Below, one piece after another: positions 10,057 to 16,639 of a DNA stretch of 64,000 nt. Numbering within the stretch: position 1 is the first letter of the stretch; each line of letters starts with the position of its first letter. A program made the translations under genes and the position numbers. The notes below the pieces were generated by a model. The model was not told the DNA's origin. It searched no databases and worked only from the letters and a program-made list of their open reading frames with translations. Source of the DNA: an uncultured Lachnospiraceae bacterium (GTDB lineage Bacteria > Bacillota > Clostridia > Lachnospirales > Lachnospiraceae); NCBI GenBank assembly GCA_902781455.1, contig CACZJF010000008.1, positions 1 to 64,000 on the forward strand. Direction: 5' to 3'.

Positions 10057-10710
10057 TTACGATGTCTGATCTTCTTCTGCTTCCGTTACCAGAGATGCGA
10101 TCGGGGAAGGTACTCCACTCCCGCGGATCACGCCGATCTCATTCAGCGGCCAGATCCTGGCAAAAATTCTGCCGACGATCTGTTCATCGCTTACACATCC
10201 CACTGATGTATTTCTTGAATCGATTGATATGCTTCTCTTGTCTCCCATCACGAACCACCGGTTCTCCGGTACCTGATAGGGAAGTTCTATGTTGCACTCT
10301 CCATATGCCGGAGCGTCGATGTATGGTTCTACGATTGGTTCCTCATTCACATACACCTGACCGTTCTCATCGATATCCACCCAGTCACCAGGTCCTGCGA
10401 TCACTCGCTTGATCAGGATCTTGTTATTGTAGTAGAACGCGACTACGTCTCCCTTATTGAAGCTTGAGGATCTCAGGGCCAGTACGATGTTTCCGTCAAC
10501 CACCGTCGGTGTCATGGAGTGTCCGTAGATCCTCAGTACCGGCATCAGCAGGTAGGAAACGATGATGGCTGCCGCGGCGACTGTGATAATGGTCGTAATT
10601 GTACTCCTCAGTGCCCTGCGGTAGCGGATCCGGTACCGTTCATGCGTCCTTTCACGCATGAGCTCCTCGACGCTCGGAATCTCGGTCCAGGTCCTCTTCT
10701 TCCTGCTCAT
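10057..10710 (-). CDS. lepB: Signal peptidase I of the pilus locus
   Basis: A 217-residue type I signal peptidase (S26) that cleaves signal peptides at the outer membrane face, here presumably those of the pilins. One membrane helix spans about residues 36-57. The catalytic Ser65 lies in GHSMTPT and the general base Lys101 in ILIKRVIAGPGD. The conserved box MGDKRSISIDSRN follows near residue 155. Its start overlaps the stop of the upstream coiled-coil gene by 4 bp, so it is translationally coupled. Locus-dedicated signal peptidases are common in Gram-positive pilus islands. The N-terminal cytoplasmic part of about 35 residues is longer and more basic than usual. Confidence 0.93.
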   Translation of the reverse strand: MSRKKRTWTEIPSVEELMRERTHERYRIRYRRALRSTITTIITVAAAAIIVSYLLMPVLRIYGHSMTPTVVDGNIVLALRSSSFNKGDVVAFYYNNKILIKRVIAGPGDWVDIDENGQVYVNEEPIVEPYIDAPAYGECNIELPYQVPENRWFVMGDKRSISIDSRNTSVGCVSDEQIVGRIFARIWPLNEIGVIRGSGVPSPIASLVTEAEEDQTS

Positions 10711-11027
10711 GTTGACTCCTTCATGGCGTCCTCGAGAGCCTGCCCTGCAGGAATCTCAGAGCCGCTTTTCTCCCGGAGATTCTCCAGATAGATCTTTGCC
10801 GCTTCCTCTGCTGCCGCGAAGACTTTCGCGATCCCCAGGGAAGCTTCCGCTATGGATCCTGCCTTCTCCAGTGATATCCTGCGGTCTTCCAGCTTCCGGT
10901 TGAGCTCCTCCCGCTCTTCCTTCAGCTTCTTTATCTCTTCCGCCTGCGCGTCTACGAGTCTGCCCTGCTCGATCAGCATGTCCAGCAGCTCCACCCGCTT
11001 CAGGTGCCTTAAGTCTTTCTCTTTCAT
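10707..11027 (-). CDS. Small coiled-coil protein in the pilus operon
   Basis: A 106-residue hypothetical protein. I take ATG at 11027 (MKEKDLRHLKR) because GAGGGT stands ahead of it and it begins 21 bp after the sortase stop; a longer reading to 11120 would overlap that gene by 73 bp. Residues 10-60 form a heptad-rich helix (LIEQGRLVDAQAEEIKKLKEE) followed by an alanine-rich amphipathic helix (SLGIAKVFAAAEEAAKIY). It has no signal peptide or membrane segment. Small cytoplasmic coiled-coil proteins recur in clostridial pilus clusters but have no assigned role. The stop overlaps the signal peptidase start. Confidence 0.75.
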   Translation of the reverse strand: MKEKDLRHLKRVELLDMLIEQGRLVDAQAEEIKKLKEEREELNRKLEDRRISLEKAGSIAEASLGIAKVFAAAEEAAKIYLENLREKSGSEIPAGQALEDAMKEST

Positions 11028-11047
11028 GTTCGATACCCTCAGGTCCT

Positions 11048-11890
11048 TCAGGACGCTTCGCTCTGCTTCTGGATCCCTGCAATCTTTCCTGACAGGTCTT
11101 CCTTCGCCGCCGCGGTCCATTCCGCCGGTGTCGATCCTGTCATCACGCAGCGGACCGTCACTCTTGTTGCGCCGCCGATCGTACAGGTGAACAGGGTCAG
11201 ATCCCAGTCAACCGGATCCTTCATCTCGTCCACGTCCGTGGGCTGGAGAATCGTTACCTCGGAAACCTCATACTCGAACCGGTCTCCGTATACATCTGTA
11301 AATGAAACCTTGTCACCTTCCTGCAGTGTCTTGATCTGCCCGAAGTGACGGTCGTAATTGTGTGCGCAGACGATCATGTCATGTGCGTACACGGTTCCGA
11401 CAAACCGGCACGGCGCGATCTTCAGGCTCGGATAGCTCCAGGTATCCATCACCGGAAGCACTCTGCTGATTGCCGGAATCTCCAGATAGCCAACGTACAT
11501 ATGTCCGTCGACTTCCACGGTCGGCATCGTCATGTCCGGGTGGCGTTCATAGACCGGTGCGTTCCCGGAAACTTCCTGTCTTGCGGTGCTTCTGGAAGAG
11601 GGATCTATATCGTGCGCTCTGTAGTACTCCTCCGCCGGTGTGGCGCCGATCAGTCCGTCTCCATCCGCGTCGATTCCGAGCATGTCCTCCATCTTCTGGA
11701 GATCCGCCAGGGAAGATTTCCCGGCGGCAATATCGTCCCGGTAGTTATTGACAGTCAGGATAAGCGCAGCAACAGCTGCCGCAAAGCCCAGAAGCACCAG
11801 GACCGTTCCGAACCGCCTCTTTGCTCTGCCTCTCCGATCCAGATCTTCCTCGTCCAGACCGGCCTCATCCATGGCATAAAATTCATCCAT
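11048..11890 (-). CDS. Second sortase of the pilus locus (class not certain)
   Basis: A 280-residue membrane-anchored transpeptidase. It has an acidic N-terminus, one membrane helix at about 28-47, then a sortase barrel with His177 (VCAHNYDRHFG), Cys236 (TLFTCT) and an Arg in ATRVTVR (243 or 247). It lacks the C-terminal membrane anchor seen in the class C enzyme further upstream, so it is more likely an anchoring enzyme (class B/D-like) that attaches the finished pilus or an accessory pilin to the wall. That division of labour is inference. An unusual insertion-like stretch (residues 68-110) lies between membrane helix and barrel. It begins 7 bp after the LPQTG pilin stop. Confidence 0.88.
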   Translation of the reverse strand: MDEFYAMDEAGLDEEDLDRRGRAKRRFGTVLVLLGFAAAVAALILTVNNYRDDIAAGKSSLADLQKMEDMLGIDADGDGLIGATPAEEYYRAHDIDPSSRSTARQEVSGNAPVYERHPDMTMPTVEVDGHMYVGYLEIPAISRVLPVMDTWSYPSLKIAPCRFVGTVYAHDMIVCAHNYDRHFGQIKTLQEGDKVSFTDVYGDRFEYEVSEVTILQPTDVDEMKDPVDWDLTLFTCTIGGATRVTVRCVMTGSTPAEWTAAAKEDLSGKIAGIQKQSEAS

Positions 11891-11896
11891 ATCTCT

Positions 11897-13051
11897 TTAA
11901 TCTTTCAGGTCTTTCTTCCCGCTCATGCGAAGAATCAGCCCGATAATCACCAGTACCGCCGCAAGTCCTGACAGCAGCCAGACCGGCCACCAGAGCTGTC
12001 CGGTCTGGGGAAGCCTGGTCGAGCCCTGTTCAGAGGCAGTATCGCCTTCCCTGCTGGTACCCTTCACGTTCTTCTTTTTCTTCTCTGTCTCATCGGGAGT
12101 CTCCTTCTCACGGGACTCACCCAGGACGCCTCCGCCGTTCTTCGTGTTCTTGACAGTTATGGTCTTTCCTTCTTCCGTGGTCGTTTCCTCGTAGGATACG
12201 GCATAGCCTGTCGGGACGACTGACTCCTTCACAGACCACTTGCCCTCGTCCAGACCGGACCAGGTATGTTTCCAGCCATTCGCTGCACTGAGCGCCACAG
12301 GATCTCCCACGGTCTTCCCATCCGCGTCAAGCAACTCCACACTGACCGATGCCGGTCTGCTGCTCTGAGCGGTATCGTCATTCGCCCAAATCTTCTGCAC
12401 TGTGATGCTTGTCTTCTTCGGTGTCGTATCCGGCTTCGGTGTCACAGTCGGTTTCACTTTAGACTGCGCATCATAGAGCCAGTCCCCGGCATCATCCGAC
12501 CACTGGGGAAGGGGCAGAAATGCAGGTGTCACCTCTACTGACTGGTATTCGCTTCCCTTATAGGATCCGAGCATCAGGTAAAGTCCCTGCTTCAGACCAG
12601 TGAAGGTAGCCTTTCCATTCACGTCCGTAACCTGGCTGGTACTCTCAAACTTTTTGTTGTTCGCGGCATCACTGAGAACGTGCGGTTCCAGACTCTTCGC
12701 CGTACTCGCCCAGTTGCTCGATTCAAAGTTGTTTGGATTCAGGCCACCATCAATCTTCTTTGGGCCCTCCTCGTCGTATTCCTCAAACGCAGACGTCAGG
12801 GTGAACGTGACAAGTCCATTCGATTCGACGTTCATGTCCGCAGCCTTATAAAGTGTCAGTTCCAATCCGCTGATCGCTTTCCCGTCCTTCGGGTTATTCG
12901 CTGAGACCGTAAGCGTGGTCAGCGCTGAGTCGTCCTCAATTCCTTTTGTCGGAAACGCAGCGGCACTTCCTGCGCACAGAAGCGCAAGCATCAGAGCGAC
13001 GGCTGCTGCAGTCCAGTTTCTTATCATATTCCGGATCCTATTTCTCTTCAT
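11897..13051 (-). CDS. LPQTG-anchored accessory/basal pilin with Cna-B domain
   Basis: A 384-residue secreted pilin. A signal peptide ends near AAAFPTKG. An N-terminal domain (residues 45-200) contains GKATFTGLKQGLYLMLG, typical of SpaA-type pilin folds. A Cna-B domain (about 215-305) ends with the E-box SVKESVVPTGYAVSY. A charged Lys/Glu linker follows, then LPQTG at about residue 346, a membrane helix and a basic tail. AAAGGGAACTGCC precedes the ATG. It opens the downstream part of the pilus locus behind its own strong promoter (13084-13112). By size and place it is a minor or base pilin; the exact role is inferred. Confidence 0.88.
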   Translation of the reverse strand: MKRNRIRNMIRNWTAAAVALMLALLCAGSAAAFPTKGIEDDSALTTLTVSANNPKDGKAISGLELTLYKAADMNVESNGLVTFTLTSAFEEYDEEGPKKIDGGLNPNNFESSNWASTAKSLEPHVLSDAANNKKFESTSQVTDVNGKATFTGLKQGLYLMLGSYKGSEYQSVEVTPAFLPLPQWSDDAGDWLYDAQSKVKPTVTPKPDTTPKKTSITVQKIWANDDTAQSSRPASVSVELLDADGKTVGDPVALSAANGWKHTWSGLDEGKWSVKESVVPTGYAVSYEETTTEEGKTITVKNTKNGGGVLGESREKETPDETEKKKKNVKGTSREGDTASEQGSTRLPQTGQLWWPVWLLSGLAAVLVIIGLILRMSGKKDLKD

Positions 13052-13083
13052 GGCAGTTCCCTTTATTGACTGAATTTCTCCTG

Positions 13084-13112
13084 ATTAAAGAATAGTCTCT
13101 GTTTCTTGTAAA
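13084..13112 (-). promoter_or_regulatory. Promoter of the pilin operon
   Basis: On the minus strand TTTACA (13112-13107) and TTTAAT (13089-13084) are each one base off consensus and separated by exactly 17 bp. The pilin ATG follows at 13051, giving a leader of roughly 25 nt. Confidence 0.75.
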
Positions 13113-13150
13113 GTCTTGTCCATTCTTGTTAAATAATGTGCAATTCTTGT
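13104..13150 (-). promoter_or_regulatory. Helically phased ACAAGA direct repeats (activator site candidate)
   Basis: Four exact ACAAGA hexamers on the minus strand (plus-strand TCTTGT starting at 13104, 13114, 13124 and 13145) are spaced 10, 10 and 21 bp, so all face one side of the helix. Two are extended 8-mers (ACAAGAAT) whose 9-bp units are separated by 12 bp, the architecture of LytTR-type regulator sites. The copy nearest the gene overlaps the -35 box, which is the geometry of a class II activator site. Confidence 0.6.
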
Positions 13151-13234
13151 CAAATCACTCAGATCTATCGCTGCTTTTCCTTGTCTATACGTGCCCAGAT
13201 AATGCTATTTTTTAGCGATTTTGTGCTATTTTCA

Positions 13235-14218
13235 TCATTTCTTTTTTCCGCGCTTCACCGGTTTTGTCTTCCCGCTGCCAGCACCTTCCTTCGGCCTGCG
13301 GTCAGGGTGCCTGGTATAGTAATACTCCATGCTGAAGGCCTTCTCCTTCTCATGGCGCTCCAGTGTGAGCCTGCGGTAAGCCCGGATACTCCTCTTACTT
13401 CTGTAGGAAGAAACCAGCATCGAGAGAATCAGCAGCAGCGCAATCACACCGATGACTGCCGGAAGCACATGGAGTGGTTCGATCTGCGTTGCGTCCGAAG
13501 TCACACGGACTTCACCCGCATCCGGATTCTCGATCCTGTGTCCGCGCACCAGCATACGGTGCGAGTTGATGCCGTACGGCGTACAGGTGACCAGCGTGAG
13601 ATAATCCTTCTTCGGATCGATCGCAAGATCCTCAAGCTCGTTCGGCATCACAATCCTGATCTGGTCGATCTCATAAGTCAGCGTCTCGTCCAGGACGGTG
13701 ATCTGTGCGATGTCCCCTTCCTGAAGCTTGTCCAGGTCGGTAAACAGTTTGGCACTCGGCAGACCTCTGTGTCCGGAGATCACACAGTGCGTTCCGATTC
13801 CACCGACGGGGAGTGAACTGCCCTCAATATGACCGATCGCGATCTCGAGAACCGCCTCCTCTGTCCCATGGTAGAGCGGAAGGGATACATTGATCTTCGG
13901 GATCTCGATGTAGCCCATGATGCCGGTACCGGTGACGTCCAGGATGGTGTTGTATTCCTCGCGCTCCTCATCGGTCATGTTGAACCGACCGTCGCCCCGC
14001 TCCAGCAGTTTTTTATTATATGCATGGGCGTCCTTGAGTATCTTCTCATAGTCCACGTCGTCGATCTGCGAGACCTCTTCCGCGTAACTGGCAATTGCCC
14101 TGGCCTGATGAAAATTGTTCCACCAGTCAGCAAATGTCGGATACCCCAAAAGCCCGAGACCTGCCAGCAGAATCAGGAGAAGAAGCAGTGTGGACCAATG
14201 TTTTTTCAACCACATCAT
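13235..14218 (-). CDS. srtC: Class C sortase, pilin polymerase
   Basis: A 327-residue sortase that cross-links LPXTG pilins into the shaft. It has an N-terminal membrane helix (8-27), a helical region, and a barrel with His150 (ISGHRGLPSA), Cys212 (TLVTCTPYG) and Arg221 (NSHRMLVRG). A second membrane helix (about 248-268) and a basic tail follow; two anchors and the TLVTCTPYG motif are hallmarks of class C. The lid motif is not clear: the usual DPF/DPW upstream of the barrel is not seen. The start overlaps the stop of the S26-like gene (ATGA), so the two are coupled. A gap of 183 bp with a separate promoter separates it from the next pilin. Confidence 0.92.
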   Translation of the reverse strand: MMWLKKHWSTLLLLLILLAGLGLLGYPTFADWWNNFHQARAIASYAEEVSQIDDVDYEKILKDAHAYNKKLLERGDGRFNMTDEEREEYNTILDVTGTGIMGYIEIPKINVSLPLYHGTEEAVLEIAIGHIEGSSLPVGGIGTHCVISGHRGLPSAKLFTDLDKLQEGDIAQITVLDETLTYEIDQIRIVMPNELEDLAIDPKKDYLTLVTCTPYGINSHRMLVRGHRIENPDAGEVRVTSDATQIEPLHVLPAVIGVIALLLILSMLVSSYRSKRSIRAYRRLTLERHEKEKAFSMEYYYTRHPDRRPKEGAGSGKTKPVKRGKKK

Positions 14219-14841
14219 TCAATCCAGGGACCGTCGATGTCCTGCTCCTTATACTTAGGTTCTCTATTCTTCAGATACCGGAACGGCCACAGGCAGATCG
14301 CAGCGCTTGCCGCGATGATCAGAAACGCCCATACCGTGTGCTGGTACATGGACATCAGGAATCCCAGAATCCCTGAGACAAATACCGCCTTCGCCATAAG
14401 GCGGTCTGCCGCCACAACAACCTCTTTGTCAGAACCGTCTCCGCGCAGCACCACGTCCGGATCTTCTTCCATGACACTCTCTGTCGACATCCCCGGGGTT
14501 CCAAGCGCATTCATCAGTTCCGCATACGGAACTTCAACACTCACATCTTCTGTCTTCCCGTCGATCGATATGATCCGGCTGATGGAAGCCTGGTTCCTGT
14601 CGTTCAGGTAAGCGATGATGTCTCCTGGCTGATACGGGTTTTCCTCCTTCAGAAGAACCAGTGCCCCCTCCTGTACGGCAGGCATCATCTCTGCATTCTC
14701 CGCCAGTTTCACATAGTGGTTCCCGATCTTCGGCAGGACATCCCTCTGTGACCGGAGCATCGCGATCAGCGCAACCGCCGCGATCGATACCACCAGAACG
14801 ATGCCGGCGCATATTCGAATAATAATCTCAATTGCTTTCAT
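14215..14841 (-). CDS. SipW-like S26 protein lacking the catalytic Ser and His
   Basis: A 208-residue membrane protein with the layout of ER/SipW-type signal peptidases: N-terminal helix (9-28), a beta domain, and C-terminal helices (about 153-190). The motif regions align, but the residues do not. Where family members have SGSMEP the sequence reads NAEMMPAVQEG, putting Glu51 at the nucleophile; where they have the catalytic HR pair it reads SISRI (Ser88). The later LRGDGSD...VVVAADRLMAK block matches the conserved GD segment. Start: ATG at 14841; the GTG at 14934 is upstream without clear ribosome site. It overlaps the class C sortase by 4 bp. Probably a non-catalytic assembly partner; that is inference. 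Confidence 0.72.
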   Translation of the reverse strand: MKAIEIIIRICAGIVLVVSIAAVALIAMLRSQRDVLPKIGNHYVKLAENAEMMPAVQEGALVLLKEENPYQPGDIIAYLNDRNQASISRIISIDGKTEDVSVEVPYAELMNALGTPGMSTESVMEEDPDVVLRGDGSDKEVVVAADRLMAKAVFVSGILGFLMSMYQHTVWAFLIIAASAAICLWPFRYLKNREPKYKEQDIDGPWIE

Positions 14842-14905
14842 ACGACCTGCTTGCTGCAGCACCCTCTCCGGGACATCTCGCCGGACAAAAATGTTCTGCT
14901 CACGC

Positions 14906-14944
14906 TTATCTTGTATCTGGCAATTCCGTACCACTTTATCTTGT
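14906..14944 (-). promoter_or_regulatory. Pair of exact ACAAGATAA repeats in the leader of the pilus operon
   Basis: ACAAGATAA occurs on the minus strand at 14944-14936 and 14914-14906, 30 bp apart. They share the ACAAGA core with the four repeats ahead of the pilin promoter and may be read by the same regulator. Confidence 0.35.
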
Positions 14945-14986
14945 GCTTCAGAACATGTACGGAAATCTATCCTTATTCTCCCTTTA

Positions 14987-15016
14987 TTTGTATCCGGAAA
15001 AGTCCATACATGTCAA
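14987..15016 (-). promoter_or_regulatory. Probable promoter of the S26-like/sortase C unit
   Basis: TTGACA, perfect -35, lies at 15016-15011 on the minus strand. The best -10 is TACAAA at 14992-14987 with an 18-bp spacer (4 of 6). An imperfect palindrome TACAACTTGTA lies just upstream at 15052-15062. Confidence 0.5.
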
Positions 15017-15365
15017 TCGTTTCACACCAGATAATAACTTCACTTGTTTGATACAACTTGTATATACGAAAACGGCTTTCGTTTTATCCTGTACCAGACA
15101 TTCTCTGTCTGTCTGTTTCCCCTCCTGCCCGAAGAAGCTTCCGGATCGTTTACCGGCTCTGTTTTCAGGCGCTCAAAACACAGAGGGTGATGCTTTTACC
15201 CCTTTATACGATTTCATTATATAGGAAGGACAGTTAATAAAAAATAATTAATAAGTTGTCAGACAAAAATTCAGCACATCCGCCAATACTACGAAAGTGA
15301 AATCGTTTTATTTTTCACCATTTTAGTAGAAATCACTGATCGATTCGGTGAAAATGACGAGCAAA

Positions 15366-15403
15366 GCGCCTTGTCACTGTGTGTTTGCACATTGACAAAG
15401 CGC
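15366..15403 (-). terminator. Terminator-like hairpin behind the phosphodiesterase gene
   Basis: On the minus strand GCGCTTTGTCA (15403-15393) pairs over 11 bp with TGACAAGGCGC (15376-15366, one G-U), followed by TTTGCTCGTC. The stem is strong but the U-tract is weak. It lies 68 bp past the stop of the upstream gene. Confidence 0.55.
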
Positions 15404-15430
15404 ATCCTGATGTGTATTTCAGATTGCATA

Positions 15431-15452
15431 ATGTTTCGTAAATGTTTCGTAA
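15431..15452. repeat. Perfect tandem 11-bp repeat
   Basis: ATGTTTCGTAA occurs twice head to tail (15431-15441, 15442-15452) in the spacer after the phosphodiesterase. An 11-bp period places both copies on the same helix face, as for a protein-binding direct repeat, but there is no nearby promoter to support that. Confidence 0.5.
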
Positions 15453-15470
15453 TTATGAGGAAAATATGGG

Positions 15471-16496
15471 TCAGTCCGGATCAGGCAGGAACCGTTCGAA
15501 GATACTCAGGCCGCCTTCCCGGTCAACGGTGCTCATCTCTCTCTGACTGCGGATGATCCAGTTCACCTGCCTGACGCCGCACAGATGGCTGAACTGAATG
15601 AAGAGATTTCTTCTGTCCCGGAACCTGCAGGAAATGAAGTCCGGCCTGGTGAGCAGGTCCGGGACAACGCTCCACATGCCGAATGTCATCACATATCCCC
15701 ACTGGCGGACTGCCTCCCTGCTCCTCATGAAGTTCTCCGTAAGCTGTCCGCGGAATACGTCGGGGCGATGGCTGCTAAACCAGAGGACGACTCTCGGGTC
15801 GAAGCTCTCCACGCAGTAATTGAGGGTCGGATACCGGTCGATGAGCTCCATCGCATGACGGCACAGCCTGCGCACATTTCCCTCCGACTTCAGCTCAATG
15901 ATCAGCGGAAGGTACAGGCGTGCGCCGCGCCGGTCTGCCCTCGCATCCCTGCGTCCGGTCAGAGCCTGGCCGGAAGTATAAAGATCCAGCACCTGCTCCA
16001 GCAGCGGGATCCGGGAACCGGTATCCAGCAGACGCAGCTTCGACAGCTCCGGCCAGGTCATCTCCTCCGCTTTGGCATCTACACCGGTCATGCGCAGGAG
16101 GCTTTCATCATGAAGCACCACAAGCTTTCCGTCCGCGGTCAGGTGTACGTCCAGCTCGGAACCAAACCCATGCCGCACCGCATTGCGGAAGGCCCCCATG
16201 CTATTCTCCGGGACGATCCTTCTGCTCTCCGCCTTCCACCGGGCAATGTCCTCTTTCCAAAGAACTTGTGCAGCAGAGGCTGGCATCTTGCGCGAAGAAT
16301 CTGTGCTCTTTGCAGAAACAGCCTTTCTACGCAATGCATTTTCAACTTTAGCCGTCTGCCTGCGCAATGGATTCTTCGCGACGGAAGCGCTCAGCTTCCG
16401 CGACGCTGACAGGGGCTGGTGGAACAGCCCGCGGTGCGCGTACCGGAATCCCTGCAGGTTCTCCCAGATCTTATTCTTCTCGCGTCTCTTCTTCAT
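15471..16496 (-). CDS. Glycerophosphodiester phosphodiesterase with an N-terminal insertion
   Basis: A 341-residue cytoplasmic GDPD enzyme hydrolysing glycerophosphodiesters to glycerol-3-phosphate and an alcohol. The catalytic HRG is at residues 21-23 (YAHRGLFH), the metal-binding pair in GSELDVHLTADG and the second active-site His in VVLHDESLLRMTG. IIELKSEG and NYCVESFDPRVV are further family motifs. Between HRG and PENSMGAFRNA, normally a few residues apart, lies an extra basic, Ser/Ala/Arg-rich segment of about 60 residues that looks unstructured. No signal peptide. No clear ribosome site precedes the ATG; translation may be weak. Confidence 0.9.
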   Translation of the reverse strand: MKKRREKNKIWENLQGFRYAHRGLFHQPLSASRKLSASVAKNPLRRQTAKVENALRRKAVSAKSTDSSRKMPASAAQVLWKEDIARWKAESRRIVPENSMGAFRNAVRHGFGSELDVHLTADGKLVVLHDESLLRMTGVDAKAEEMTWPELSKLRLLDTGSRIPLLEQVLDLYTSGQALTGRRDARADRRGARLYLPLIIELKSEGNVRRLCRHAMELIDRYPTLNYCVESFDPRVVLWFSSHRPDVFRGQLTENFMRSREAVRQWGYVMTFGMWSVVPDLLTRPDFISCRFRDRRNLFIQFSHLCGVRQVNWIIRSQREMSTVDREGGLSIFERFLPDPD

Positions 16497-16560
16497 CTGC
16501 TTTCATAACACTGTCCGTAGCAACAGGATAAGCCGGCCAGAGCAAGTTCATGTTAAATTG

Positions 16561-16601
16561 CTGCTTTAAGATATGCCGAAAAATAGATTATTTTAAAGCA
16601 G
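16561..16601. repeat. Inverted and direct repeat between ATPase and phosphodiesterase genes
   Basis: CTGCTTTAA (16561-16569) and TTAAAGCAG (16593-16601) are a perfect 9-bp inverted pair 23 bp apart. CTTTAAGATAT also occurs twice nearby as a direct repeat (from 16564 and from 16604). It is AT-rich without a U-tract, so an operator for the phosphodiesterase gene is as likely as a weak terminator. Confidence 0.35.
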
Positions 16602-16639
16602 TACTTTAAGATATTTCTCAGATGCAGGAACCACTCCTG

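Larger units (their letters stand above)
15060..15470. other. Gene-free AT-rich spacer
   Basis: About 400 bp between the pilus promoter region and the phosphodiesterase stop. It is noticeably more AT-rich than its surroundings (15220-15330) and contains a terminator-like hairpin (15366-15403), a tandem 11-bp repeat (15431-15452) and a loose inverted repeat (TTTTTCACC near 15313 with GGTGAAAAT near 15347). No plausible coding sequence was found. Confidence 0.45.

Noticed and set aside
8515..10206. Long open frame on the plus strand opposite the repeat protein and signal peptidase
   Set aside because: It arises because ETEA codons leave the complementary frames free of stops. It encodes Phe/Cys/Leu/Arg repeats, has no ribosome site and lies antisense to well-supported genes.
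10707..11120. Longer version of the coiled-coil protein starting at 11120
   Set aside because: It would overlap the sortase by 73 bp; the ATG at 11027 has a ribosome site and gives a clean start after the sortase stop.
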